Of a stretch of 64,000 nt of DNA, positions 16,847-26,201 are shown one piece after another (within the stretch, counting starts at the first letter, position 1; every line of letters begins with the position of its first letter). A model generated the notes under the pieces. That model had not been told where the DNA came from and searched no databases. It saw nothing but the letters and a program-made list of their open reading frames with translations. Where the stretch lies: positions 60,159-124,158 of the forward strand of contig NZ_JALEGS010000029.1 of NCBI RefSeq assembly GCF_022763345.1, written 5' to 3'. The stretch comes from Phaeodactylibacter sp. GTDB taxonomy: Bacteria > Bacteroidota > Bacteroidia > Chitinophagales > Saprospiraceae. The translations under genes and the position numbers were made by a program.

Positions 16847-17251
16847 ATGCGCCCTTTGTTCGTGTACGGCACCTTGCTCTTTCCAGAAATCCTGCACGTA
16901 CTGCTCGGCCGCCTGCCCGGCTCATCGGAAGCCCTTCTATCTGGTTATCATCGCTTTTCGATACACGATGGGGCTGATGTCCGCCCGTACCCCGCAGTAT
17001 TCCCGCGTCCGGGCGCTGAAGTTCATGGACTGTTGCTTTCTGGGCTTTCGCCGGCGGAGCACGCCGTATTAGATGCCTACGAGGGTGAGGATTACGTGAA
17101 AACAACAGTCTCCGTGCTACAGGAGGACCGACAGCTGGAAGCCATTGTTTATGCCTGGCGTGCGGACAAAAGAGGGCAGCTGAAAGGCGCATGGGACCCG
17201 GAGCAGTTCAGGGTGCAGCATCTTGAGGCCTACCTCCGGCATATGAAATAG
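16847..17251 (+). CDS. gamma-glutamylcyclotransferase-like (AIG2) protein
   Basis: The protein is 134 residues from the ATG at 16847 (MRPLFVYGTLL); the frame also opens at TTG 16841. The signature FVYGTLLFPEIL, the GYHRF segment, YPAVFPRPG, VHGLLLSGL and LDAYEGEDYVKTTV match the GGCT/AIG2 fold. The glutamate in YEGEDY occupies the usual catalytic position. Family members cleave gamma-glutamyl peptides or amines to 5-oxoproline. The substrate here cannot be deduced. It stands alone after the secG terminator. Confidence 0.92.
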   Translation: MRPLFVYGTLLFPEILHVLLGRLPGSSEALLSGYHRFSIHDGADVRPYPAVFPRPGAEVHGLLLSGLSPAEHAVLDAYEGEDYVKTTVSVLQEDRQLEAIVYAWRADKRGQLKGAWDPEQFRVQHLEAYLRHMK

Positions 17252-17448
17252 AAAAAAGCCGGATAAGCTTCAGCTGACCTTCCTGATGGCATATTTCCTC
17301 TGGCAGGGTTTCGAAAATATAATTTCTTTTTCCTAAATTGTGAGCCCTCCCACCAACAATCACTTACCGGGCAACACTACAGCTAGTCTTTCATAACCCA
17401 TTCGGCCATTTACACCGCTTGTAAATGGTGCGCAAAACACAAGTAAGC

Positions 17449-20400
17449 ATGAAAAAAACGCTCTACCCACTTGCATTGCTATGCCTGTTCTTATCCCTCC
17501 CTCATTTCTCATCCGCACAACAATGGTTTAAAGAAGCCCATTTGCAAGACGCACAGCGGCTTGGCGGCCCTCGTCAGATACAGCCTGATGAAGCCCGGCT
17601 TATTAGTGTGGACCTGGAAGCGCTGATCTCCGTGTTGTCTGAAGCCCCAATGTGGCACACACCGGAGGCTGCGGAAGGGGCTGTGCATCTGCAGTTGCCC
17701 TTGCCCAACGGCCATAACCGGACCTTCAAAGTAGTGGAGGCACCGGTCATGGCGGAAGGCTTGTCCGCCCGGTATCCCGGGATGCGCTCCTTTGCGGCCT
17801 ACAGCCCGGAGGATGGCACCGCCTACGCCCGCTTTGGGTACACCCACAAGGGGTTCCACGCCATGATTCTTTCCGGGCTGCACAGTACAGTATTCATTGA
17901 TGTTTTCTCAGATGGGCAGACCCGCTACCATCAGGTGTACTACAAATCTAACTATAACGGCATACCAGGCAATGAATTCAGCTGCCGGATGCATGCCGAT
18001 GCAACCACAGAAGCTACCGGTAATTCAGATACTCCGCCTGCCGCCCTGCTGGGTGATTGTTTGCTGCGCAACTACCGCCTTGCGATTGCCTGTACAGGGG
18101 AGTATGCACAGTTTCACGGTGGTACCGTGCCCGATGTACTAGCGGCCTACAACGTGGCCATGACCCGGGTCAATGGCGTTTATGAAAGGGACTTTACGGT
18201 CCATATGGAGCTCATTGACGAAACGGATCAGGTCATTTTCCTGGATGGGGCCACGGATCCCTTTACCAATAACAGCACCGGTACGCTAATCAGCGAAAAT
18301 CAGGGTGTGGTAGATGGCCTGGTAGGCTTCGATAATTATGATGTCGGGCACGTATTCAGCACAAGTGGAGGTGGTGTGGCCTCTCTGGCTTCGATCTGCA
18401 CCAACCGAAAGGCCCGAGGCGTTACGGGGTTGCCATCACCAATTAACGATCCGTTTTATATTGATTATGTAGCCCACGAGTTTGGTCATCAGTTTGGCGC
18501 CAACCATACCCAGAACAACAATTGTAACCGGGTGGCTGCTGCAGCCATGGAACCTGGCAGTGCCTCCACGATTATGGGGTACGCTGGGATTTGCAGCCCT
18601 AACGTTCAAAACAACAGCGACGACCACTTCCATGCCATTAGCATACAGGAGGTCACCAATACGATAGAGTTTGGGGCTGGTAGTACTTGCCCCGAGCTGA
18701 TTGATGTCGGGAATACAGGGCCTATCCTTACGGATGAAGAGGAGGTGCTGTTCCTGCCGGTATCCACGCCTTTTTTCCTCAGGGCAGAAGCGATGGATGC
18801 TGAAGGGGATGCACTGACCTATTGCTGGGAACAAATGGATAATGAGATAGCAACGATGCCTCCTGTTTCTGCCAGTACAGGCGGGCCGGCTTTCCGGTCT
18901 TTATCGCCAACTCCTGATCCGGTGCGCTACTTTCCCAATTTGAATGCAGTGGTTGCCAATACACAAGACACCTGGGAGGTACTGCCTTCCGTTTCCAGAA
19001 CCATGAGCTTCCGGTGCTCCGTCCGGGATAATTTTCCGGGAGGTGGATGTGTGAAGGCTACGGATGTGGAGCTGGTTTTTTCAGATGACGCCGGCCCATT
19101 TGTAGTGCAACAGCCCAATACCAGTGTAGTCTGGGAAGTAGGCGCTCTGGAAACCGTCACCTGGGATGTAGCGGGTACCGATGGTGCACCGGTGAATTGC
19201 AGCGCTGTGGACATTTACCTGTCCAAAGATGGCGGCTTCACTTATCCGGTGCTACTTGCGCAGGGCGTGCCTAACGATGGAGAGCAGGAGATTCTCGTTC
19301 CGCTCGAACTGACCAGCATGGCAAGGATTCAGGTGGTCGCTTCCGATAATATTTTCTTTGATATTTCTGATGAGGATTTCGAAATTCAGTTGCCGCCCAG
19401 TCCGACGGTCTTAATGGCATCCACGCCTTCAGCTCAGGCGCTGTGCAATGACGAAAGTGCTACGTTTGAGATTTTTACCACTCCGGTGGCCGGGTTTTCT
19501 GAAATGCTGGACTTGTCGGTGACCGGGCTTCCAGATGGGGCCACAGCTACCTTTAGTGCCAATCCGGTCGGGGCAGATGCCTCAAGTGTTCTTACCATTA
19601 GCAATCTGGCGGATGCTGCTTCGGGCGTGTATGAACTTTCCCTTGTGGCGGCGAGCCCTTCTGTCAGCAAGAGCATAGAACTTATTCTGGATCTCGCCGC
19701 GGGTGCTCCTGTAGCGGCCATCCCTGGCACACCGGCTGGGGGCGCCCAATCGGTGCCCTTGAATCCCACGGTGAGTTGGTCGGCCTCTGCTTTTGCGGAT
19801 CAATACAGGCTGGAGGTCGCCACTTCGCCGGCATTCGGTGCAAGCACGGTCATCGAAGAGACCGTTTTAGATACTACTCTTGAACTGGCGGGACTAGCAG
19901 AGTTCACGGTTTACTACTGGCGGGCAACTCCGGTTAATGAATGTGGAGCAGCCCAGGCCCCGGTATGGTCAAGTTTCCAAACCCTTGGGAACAATTGCAC
20001 CGTGTACACCGATGCCGAACCTGACTTGGTAATCCCGCCCAGCGGCACTGGTGAATTTACGACTACCCTGACTACCGATGGCGACTTTGCGATACAGGAC
20101 CTCAACGTAGGCTTAGCCATCAATCACACCTGGCTTGGCGATCTGTCTGCGGCCCTATCTTACGAAGGCGGCCCGACCGTCACCCTGTTTGATCAGCCGG
20201 GCGTTCCGGGGTCAGACTTCGGGTGTTCTCAGGATGATATGCTGGTGGGTTTCGATGATGAGGCCTCGCTCACCGCTGATGATTTAGAGAATTTGTGTGA
20301 GGCCAGCGGCCCCTATGGTATTTCCGGCAACTTCCAGTCTCTAGACCCACTGTCTGCTTTTGCAGGCTTATCAGCTTCCGGTACCTGGACCCTCACCATC

Positions 20401-23298
20401 AGCGATGCTTTCAATCAGGATGGTGGAAACCTGGTGTCCTGGTCGATTGAAGCCTGCCCCCCCTCTGATGTGCCAGACCCTGCGGAAGTTTTGGCCAATC
20501 AAACACTGGAAGTCCCTTATGCACAGCAGGAGGACATCACCGCTGATTTTCTGGCTTTCGAGAAGGGGGCCCTTGCTCCGGAAGACATCTTCTATACCCT
20601 AACTGCTTTGCCTGAGCATGGGGCACTGCAACTGAGTGGCAGTGGTGCCCTTTCCATTGGCGATGTATTCAGCCAGGCAGATGTCAATAACGGGCTGCTG
20701 TCCTATCAGCACAATGGGAGCGCTGCCACAACCGATCAATTTATGTTCGACCTCACGGATACAGAAGGCGGATGGCGCCCGGGCGAGACGTTCGAACTGC
20801 TGATTTTGGAGCCTGCTGTATTATCAGCTCTGGCCAGCATAACTAATCCACTTCGTTGTACCGGCGATACGGATGGCGCGATTGAAGTCGCCGTAGCCGG
20901 TGGGTTGCCGCCTTATGTTTTTACCCTGAATGCAGGCACCCCACAGGACAACCCGCTTTTTGATGGGCTTGGAGCTGGTGTGTATACCATCGTTGTAAGT
21001 GATGATTCCGGGCAGGAGATTACCTTGCCTTCGGTAGACCTGCAGGAACCCGACCCGCTGGAGCTGTCCGCAGGGTTATTGGTTAATACGCTGGTTTTGG
21101 AAGCTACAGGGGGCACGGGGCCTTATCAGTATAGCCTGGATGGTGGTGTGGCCTTCGGTCCGGAGTCCTCCTTCGAGGGGCTGCCCAATGCCGTCTACAG
21201 CATCGTGGTGGAGGATGCCAATGGGTGTCTGGCTTCCGTTGAACTGGAAGTGAATTTGCTGCAAAGTGCAGACCTTTCGGTAACGGACAACAGCTGTGCC
21301 GGTGCCGCCGATGGCAGCATCACCGCTACGAATATTCAGGGTGGGGTAGGGCCTTACAGCTACAGCCTGAATGGAGGGGACACCCAGTCGGGCCCGGAGT
21401 TCACGGCTTTACCTGCCGGCAATTATGACCTGCTGATTACGGACGCCAACGGTAGCGTGTTGCAGCTGGATAATATCGAAGTCGGTGCCCCGGATCCGCT
21501 GCAGTTCAGTACCGGTCTCACCGGTAACGACCTAACCCTTATTGCCACCGGTGGTACACCGCCCTATCAATACAGTATTGATGGTGGTGCGACTTTTGGC
21601 ACAGCTATGGCGTTCAACGACCTGCCCAACGACACCTACGAGCTGGAAGTCCTTGATGCGAATAACTGTTCGGTTGCAGGTAGTATCACCATCAACCTAA
21701 TTGTTGCCGCAGAATTCAGTATTACCGATGCTTCCTGCAGCAATACAGCCGATGGCAGCCTGACGGTGGTCTCCATAGAAGGAGGGGAAGCTCCTTATAC
21801 CTATCAGTTGGGAACCGGGGCTGGACAGGACAGTCCGGTGTTTGAAAACTTGTCCGCAGGCGATTATGGGCTTACGATTACGGATGCGAATGGCAATCTG
21901 TTCCAAATAGCTGGCTTATTGGTTGGTGCTCCGGCCCCACTTACCTTATCCGCAGAGGCTACACTTAATGATCTTATCTTATCCGCTGAGGGTGGTACGC
22001 CGCCCTACAGCTACAGCATTGATGGCGGAGCGACATTTGGCGATGACTTCACATTTAACGGTCTGCCTAACGGTACCTACGCCATTGTGGTAGAGGATGC
22101 GAATGGCTGCGCGGTTGCGGGCCAGGCAACAATCAATATCATCACAAGTGCTGCTGCATCTGTAGTGGAGGTGAGCTGTGCCGGTGCGGCAGATGGGCGC
22201 ATCAATGTGGATGGAGTGCAGGGCGGTGTGCCTCCCTATGCCTACAGCCTGGACGGTGGGGATCCGCAAGACAGCAGCATTTTTGAAAACCTGCAGGCTG
22301 GAACTTATACCGTAGCTGTTACCGATGCCAACGGCAGTTCCTTCCTGGTAACGGATATTGTGGTGGGAGCGCCACCTGTGCTGGAACTGGCAGCTGATGT
22401 GGAGGACAATACCCTGACCCTGCAGGCATCAGGAGGTACGCCGCCTTACGCCTTCAGCATAGACGGTGGGGATACTTTTGAACCTTCCGGTGTTTTCACC
22501 GGGCTGGACAACGGAGACTATACCGCTCTTGTGGTGGATGCAAATGGCTGTACCGTTGGGGTTGATGCTAACATCAATATCATTGTTGGTGCCAATGTCG
22601 ATGTACAAAATGCATCCTGCGCCGGCGATGGCGATGGAGCCATTCAGGTGTTAAGCGTAACCGGTGGCGTTGCTCCTTACATCTATCAGCTCAATGAGGG
22701 AGGCTTTGGAAGCAGCTCGGTATTTTCAGATCTTGCTCCTGGTGTTTATAATCTGGAAATTCAGGACAGCGAAGGGTTTATTTATAATATCGCTATTGAA
22801 ATTGATTCGCCCGCACTGCTTGAGGCGGCCGTTGAAGTCGTTGAAGATGCGATTACTATTGCAGCCTCTGGTGGTACGCCACCCTATGTATACAGTATTG
22901 ACGGAGGGGCGAACTTCGATAGCCCGTCCTCCATTACCGGCCTGCCCAACGGCGTGTACGAGGTAATAGTGATGGACATCAACGGCTGCCAGAGCGAAGT
23001 GCAAAGCGTCACCGTTATGGTTTCCAGCTTAGGAGGCTTCCCGGCAGACTGGGCCGTACGTCTTTCGCCCAATCCTACTACCGGGCCTCTGATGATGGAG
23101 GGCAACGGCTTTGACGTGCCGGAACTGCAGTGGTCACTCGTAAGCCCGTTGGGGCAGGTGCTGCAATCGGGACGGGTGCCAGTCACGCATCAGCAGTGGC
23201 AATTGCCGCTTTCGCTCGGACAGTTGCCCTCAGGCATCTATTGGGTGGAGTTGCGCACGGCAACAGCCCGCGGTGCCTGGCCCGTGATTAAGCGGTAG
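17449..23298 (+). CDS. giant T9SS metalloprotease with P-domain and SprB-type repeats
   Basis: I place the start at the ATG at 17449 (MKKTLYPLALLCLFLSL, signal peptide to about SSAQ), giving 1949 residues; an ATG at 17425 is possible. The protease domain carries the zinc signature H343-E344-x-x-H347-x-x-G-x-x-H353 (HEFGHQFGANH) of reprolysin-like metzincins. Then come an FN3-like module (about 750-840), a proprotein-convertase P-like domain (about 848-1005), a cadherin/CSPG-like module (about 1010-1115), five 147-residue SprB-type composite units (about 1137-1860) and a T9SS type A sorting domain from LSPNPTTG near 1872. It should be secreted or displayed on the cell surface. A strong bidirectional terminator follows. 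Confidence 0.95.
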   Translation: MKKTLYPLALLCLFLSLPHFSSAQQWFKEAHLQDAQRLGGPRQIQPDEARLISVDLEALISVLSEAPMWHTPEAAEGAVHLQLPLPNGHNRTFKVVEAPVMAEGLSARYPGMRSFAAYSPEDGTAYARFGYTHKGFHAMILSGLHSTVFIDVFSDGQTRYHQVYYKSNYNGIPGNEFSCRMHADATTEATGNSDTPPAALLGDCLLRNYRLAIACTGEYAQFHGGTVPDVLAAYNVAMTRVNGVYERDFTVHMELIDETDQVIFLDGATDPFTNNSTGTLISENQGVVDGLVGFDNYDVGHVFSTSGGGVASLASICTNRKARGVTGLPSPINDPFYIDYVAHEFGHQFGANHTQNNNCNRVAAAAMEPGSASTIMGYAGICSPNVQNNSDDHFHAISIQEVTNTIEFGAGSTCPELIDVGNTGPILTDEEEVLFLPVSTPFFLRAEAMDAEGDALTYCWEQMDNEIATMPPVSASTGGPAFRSLSPTPDPVRYFPNLNAVVANTQDTWEVLPSVSRTMSFRCSVRDNFPGGGCVKATDVELVFSDDAGPFVVQQPNTSVVWEVGALETVTWDVAGTDGAPVNCSAVDIYLSKDGGFTYPVLLAQGVPNDGEQEILVPLELTSMARIQVVASDNIFFDISDEDFEIQLPPSPTVLMASTPSAQALCNDESATFEIFTTPVAGFSEMLDLSVTGLPDGATATFSANPVGADASSVLTISNLADAASGVYELSLVAASPSVSKSIELILDLAAGAPVAAIPGTPAGGAQSVPLNPTVSWSASAFADQYRLEVATSPAFGASTVIEETVLDTTLELAGLAEFTVYYWRATPVNECGAAQAPVWSSFQTLGNNCTVYTDAEPDLVIPPSGTGEFTTTLTTDGDFAIQDLNVGLAINHTWLGDLSAALSYEGGPTVTLFDQPGVPGSDFGCSQDDMLVGFDDEASLTADDLENLCEASGPYGISGNFQSLDPLSAFAGLSASGTWTLTISDAFNQDGGNLVSWSIEACPPSDVPDPAEVLANQTLEVPYAQQEDITADFLAFEKGALAPEDIFYTLTALPEHGALQLSGSGALSIGDVFSQADVNNGLLSYQHNGSAATTDQFMFDLTDTEGGWRPGETFELLILEPAVLSALASITNPLRCTGDTDGAIEVAVAGGLPPYVFTLNAGTPQDNPLFDGLGAGVYTIVVSDDSGQEITLPSVDLQEPDPLELSAGLLVNTLVLEATGGTGPYQYSLDGGVAFGPESSFEGLPNAVYSIVVEDANGCLASVELEVNLLQSADLSVTDNSCAGAADGSITATNIQGGVGPYSYSLNGGDTQSGPEFTALPAGNYDLLITDANGSVLQLDNIEVGAPDPLQFSTGLTGNDLTLIATGGTPPYQYSIDGGATFGTAMAFNDLPNDTYELEVLDANNCSVAGSITINLIVAAEFSITDASCSNTADGSLTVVSIEGGEAPYTYQLGTGAGQDSPVFENLSAGDYGLTITDANGNLFQIAGLLVGAPAPLTLSAEATLNDLILSAEGGTPPYSYSIDGGATFGDDFTFNGLPNGTYAIVVEDANGCAVAGQATINIITSAAASVVEVSCAGAADGRINVDGVQGGVPPYAYSLDGGDPQDSSIFENLQAGTYTVAVTDANGSSFLVTDIVVGAPPVLELAADVEDNTLTLQASGGTPPYAFSIDGGDTFEPSGVFTGLDNGDYTALVVDANGCTVGVDANINIIVGANVDVQNASCAGDGDGAIQVLSVTGGVAPYIYQLNEGGFGSSSVFSDLAPGVYNLEIQDSEGFIYNIAIEIDSPALLEAAVEVVEDAITIAASGGTPPYVYSIDGGANFDSPSSITGLPNGVYEVIVMDINGCQSEVQSVTVMVSSLGGFPADWAVRLSPNPTTGPLMMEGNGFDVPELQWSLVSPLGQVLQSGRVPVTHQQWQLPLSLGQLPSGIYWVELRTATARGAWPVIKR
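20857..23030 (+). repeat. five tandem coding repeats of about 441 bases
   Basis: The CAGAADG-type motif that opens each unit falls at 20857, 21295, 21736, 22177 and 22618, giving spacings of 438, 441, 441 and 441 bases. Each unit has two half-repeats: one with GGVPPYxYxLxGG and TDANG, the other with GGTPPYxYSIDGG and DANGC. DNA identity between units is moderate, so the length is held while the sequence drifts. Confidence 0.9.
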
Positions 23299-23322
23299 GC
23301 GGATTAAATTGAAGGGATCAAA

Positions 23323-23366
23323 GGAGCGCTGGGTTATTCAACTTCCCAGCGCTCCTTTTCTTTTTC
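23323..23366. terminator. bidirectional terminator overlapping a gene end
   Basis: GGAGCGCTGGG (23323-23333) and CCCAGCGCTCC (23345-23355) form a perfect 11-base stem followed on the plus strand by TTTTCTTTTTC. The stop codon of the minus-strand glycosyl hydrolase (23334-23336) lies in the loop and its last codons form one arm. It ends the giant protease gene and probably the opposite operon as well. Confidence 0.88.
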
Positions 23367-25289
23367 GGGGCGGGCTTCCAACTTTGGGGTTTCGGGCACA
23401 AAGGTGATGTCTTCAAACGTAACTGCTCCCTGGGTATCTACATGCAGCAGAATAGACTGATAAGGCTGAAAGTCAAGCTTTACCGGCACCTCATGACCAT
23501 TGTAATGGATTTTCACCGGGCGTGAAACACCGTTTTCCATAAGAGACTGACCGTAGCCCATCGGAAAACTTACCGTTTTGGTTTTTGGGTGGGCAAAGAA
23601 GCACGTCAACCCTGTTCCTGATTCCCGGCACCAGTATTCCGGCAGGTCTGCACCGGTCACAACCGGCGAAATTCCTGTACTTATGGATTCCCAACGGCGG
23701 TAAACCGAAGGCAATTGCAGGAGGGTGTCCACCAGTTTTTGGTAACCCACCGTATCTGTGTTTAGGCCGGGCGGTTGGGGCACCTGTTGCATGACTATTT
23801 TCAGGTCCGACTGTGCGGCTCGTATAAATGCTTTGAGTGAGGCCGTATCCAGGTAGTTGGCATCCACATACAATGTTTCCACTTCAGTTTGACCGGATTG
23901 AAGTTTCCCATCATTTACATTGGCTTCCTTTAGCAGGTTGGCATTAATCCAGAGTGGGTGGTAAGGCTGCAAAAATTGCGGCAACTGCAGGTAGCGGTGC
24001 TCATTGTGGCTCCAGGCCCATATGTATTGTTTTTCTTTTGGCATTTCCCCTTTAATCCATTGATCTTCCAGTGGCAGGTAGACGGCGACTTTACTGTAGG
24101 TATGCCCCTGCTGAAGCGCTTGGCTAACCTTAGTGAGGTATTGATTGAATACCGGAAGCTCCCGTGCCAGATTACCGGATGGGCCAAGGTGCACGCTTGC
24201 AAAAAAAGTATCCTTTTCGGTACGGCCCATTGCTTTGCCATGCCAGATGACCTGATTGACCCCGTTGGCAAAAAGGGCATCTGCCAGCAGCTTCAGGTCT
24301 GCTGTTTGTTCGCGTTTCATCCAGTCGGCCGGCCAGCCATAAAGGCAGGTGAAGGCCTCAGCGGTCACTTTGGGCCGGCCAGTCCAGGCAGCAGCAGCGG
24401 CAGGGATATTGGAATAGTAAGGCTCGTAGAGCAGGGCTTCACTTTCCGGCACATCTACCGAGGCATAAGCCTGGAGGATATCACAGGGGGCACCAGCGCA
24501 CTGTGCGCGGCTGTAGGCTCCTAACTCATGCGCAATAGCACTGAAAGGGCGGTAAAACTCATCAATGACCAGTTGGGAAATGAGCCGCTGATAGTCGTAT
24601 AGCACATGCTGATAAGGTAACCTGGAGACATACAGGCTGTCTAAATAAGGCTCCAGGTCATACCCATAAATGGCGCGAAAGTCTTCCATGAACCCAGTGG
24701 TGCCCAGATAGCGTTGCTCCACCTCCCAGGAGTCCACAAAAATGCCGCTTTGGGTGCCCGATTGCAGGGCGGGCTTGAGGGCTTTACCCATCCGCTCAGC
24801 ATAGTTTCTAAGCGCCTGCTCATTCAGGTGGTCCACAACCAGCCCTTTCCGGGGATGCTCCCAATGCAGGCGGAGTACCTGCCGGAAACTACTGTCGTTG
24901 AGCAGCATAGTGGCTTCCTCCCGTGGCACCTGCGTATCGCCAAAGGGCCAGAGGGTGCCAAAGGTTACATCAAATCCGAGGCCCAGGCTATCCGCTTTTA
25001 GTTTGGCGTACCTGACCTTTTCCGACCATTCAGGCGAAAGCCATTCCTGGCGGGGCGTAGCGACGGTGTCCCGCCGGTTGAAGGGGTAAATCCAGGCCAC
25101 TTCCACACCCCCGAAGTGATTGGCCTTCAACCATTCCAGGTCGCGGTCAATCTGGGCTTCCTGTATTTCGCTGGCAAACCACCACCATCTGGTCCAGGGT
25201 CGGGCGTTGTCGGCATGCATTTCCTTAGAAGTATTGGGAACCTGGCATCCAGCTAAAATCAAAAGCAGAGGAAAGAAATAACTTTTCAT
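23334..25289 (-). CDS. GH106-like glycosyl hydrolase lipoprotein
   Basis: The protein is 651 residues from the ATG at 25289, with a lipoprotein signal MKSYFFPLLLILAGC (Cys15). After a short linker come RPWTRWWWF, FGGVEVAWIYP, YLSPEWSEKVRYAK-type sequence (here WLSPEWSEKVRYAK), GLGFDVTFGTLWPFG, and later GIFVDSWEVE and VTAEAFTCLYGWP. These blocks resemble alpha-L-rhamnosidases of family GH106, which cut rhamnose from plant and algal glycans. At 651 residues it is shorter than many GH106 enzymes and may lack an accessory domain. It starts 20 bases after the prenyltransferase gene, so it is the last gene of the tocopherol-type operon. A functional link to quinol synthesis is not obvious. Confidence 0.82.
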   Translation of the reverse strand: MKSYFFPLLLILAGCQVPNTSKEMHADNARPWTRWWWFASEIQEAQIDRDLEWLKANHFGGVEVAWIYPFNRRDTVATPRQEWLSPEWSEKVRYAKLKADSLGLGFDVTFGTLWPFGDTQVPREEATMLLNDSSFRQVLRLHWEHPRKGLVVDHLNEQALRNYAERMGKALKPALQSGTQSGIFVDSWEVEQRYLGTTGFMEDFRAIYGYDLEPYLDSLYVSRLPYQHVLYDYQRLISQLVIDEFYRPFSAIAHELGAYSRAQCAGAPCDILQAYASVDVPESEALLYEPYYSNIPAAAAAWTGRPKVTAEAFTCLYGWPADWMKREQTADLKLLADALFANGVNQVIWHGKAMGRTEKDTFFASVHLGPSGNLARELPVFNQYLTKVSQALQQGHTYSKVAVYLPLEDQWIKGEMPKEKQYIWAWSHNEHRYLQLPQFLQPYHPLWINANLLKEANVNDGKLQSGQTEVETLYVDANYLDTASLKAFIRAAQSDLKIVMQQVPQPPGLNTDTVGYQKLVDTLLQLPSVYRRWESISTGISPVVTGADLPEYWCRESGTGLTCFFAHPKTKTVSFPMGYGQSLMENGVSRPVKIHYNGHEVPVKLDFQPYQSILLHVDTQGAVTFEDITFVPETPKLEARPEKEKERWEVE

Positions 25290-25309
25290 AGTAGGGTCGA
25301 TAAATTGTA

Positions 25310-26197
25310 TCAGGCTAGCCACCCGGCGGTGGCGAACAAGCCATATTCTAAAAAGAACAGCCCCCACACGGCCTGATAGTAGCGCATGATGGACGCTTTT
25401 TCCGAGAGGTCTACCCGGCTGGCCAGGAGGAGAAAACCCAATAACAGGCTAAGGTGCCCCAGGCCAAAGAGCAAATGATGTACCTGAAGGTCAGCCCATA
25501 GAGGAAGGGTGGCCAGCAGGAGAAATAAACCGCCCAGGAGGCTGTTGCCAATCCAAAAAACGCGCCGGAGGCCGACTTTGATCGATAATGTCTGAATACG
25601 GTAGGCCTCATCTCCTGCCGTATCCGGCATGTCCTTAAACCAGGCGATAATGAGCCCGTAAATGAAAATGGCAACCGTGAGCCAGATAATGATGGGCGGA
25701 AGCGCGGTCTCTCCGCTCAGTTGATTGTAAAAGTGGAGGAACAGAAGCAAATTGACGATCAGCCCGCGCACCGCAATAATGCAGAAGGCTGCCCAGAAGT
25801 GAAACCGCTTCAATCGGAGCGGGGGCAGGGAATAGGCGATGCCCAGCAGCAGGCTCAGCCCAACGGTCCACATCAAAAAAGGACCTCCGTACACAGCAAG
25901 GGCAAGCGCAATAAATAGTGCAATACCAATAATGGCTTGTCCGGTACGGACAGTGTAAGCACCCGATGCGAGCGGCAGGTAAGGCTTATTGATGCGGTCG
26001 ATTTCGATATCGGTCAGCTGATTGAGCCCAACGATAAAAATATTGGCACCCAGGCAGCTGATCCAGGCGGTAAGGAAGGTGTGCCAGTCTCCTGTATCTT
26101 TGCCAGCGTAGCTGAGGGCAAGGACAAAAAGTGCCAGCACGCTCAGGCTTGTACCAATAATCGTATGTGGCCGGCTGAAGCGGATGAAGTCCATCAT
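25310..26197 (-). CDS. homogentisate prenyltransferase (HPT/VTE2-like), UbiA family
   Basis: This 295-residue membrane enzyme of the UbiA superfamily should join a polyprenyl or phytyl diphosphate to homogentisate with loss of CO2, forming a methyl-prenyl-benzoquinol. The ATG at 26197 lies 4 bases after the previous stop; a longer frame to 26248 would overlap it. The first Asp-rich motif is at residues 59-67 (NQLTDIEID), followed by INKPYLPLASG, a block characteristic of plant and cyanobacterial homogentisate prenyltransferases. The second Asp-rich motif is at 188-196 (KDMPDTAGD). Eight or nine hydrophobic helices fit the family. The neighbouring VTE3-like and VTE4-like genes strengthen the call. 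The prenyl donor (phytyl, geranylgeranyl or longer) is unknown. Confidence 0.9.
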   Translation of the reverse strand: MMDFIRFSRPHTIIGTSLSVLALFVLALSYAGKDTGDWHTFLTAWISCLGANIFIVGLNQLTDIEIDRINKPYLPLASGAYTVRTGQAIIGIALFIALALAVYGGPFLMWTVGLSLLLGIAYSLPPLRLKRFHFWAAFCIIAVRGLIVNLLLFLHFYNQLSGETALPPIIIWLTVAIFIYGLIIAWFKDMPDTAGDEAYRIQTLSIKVGLRRVFWIGNSLLGGLFLLLATLPLWADLQVHHLLFGLGHLSLLLGFLLLASRVDLSEKASIMRYYQAVWGLFFLEYGLFATAGWLA

Positions 26198-26201
26198 GAG
26201 G

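Noticed and set aside
20857..23030. CRISPR-like array
   Set aside because: The period is 441 bases, within one open reading frame, with coding repeats and no short spacers.
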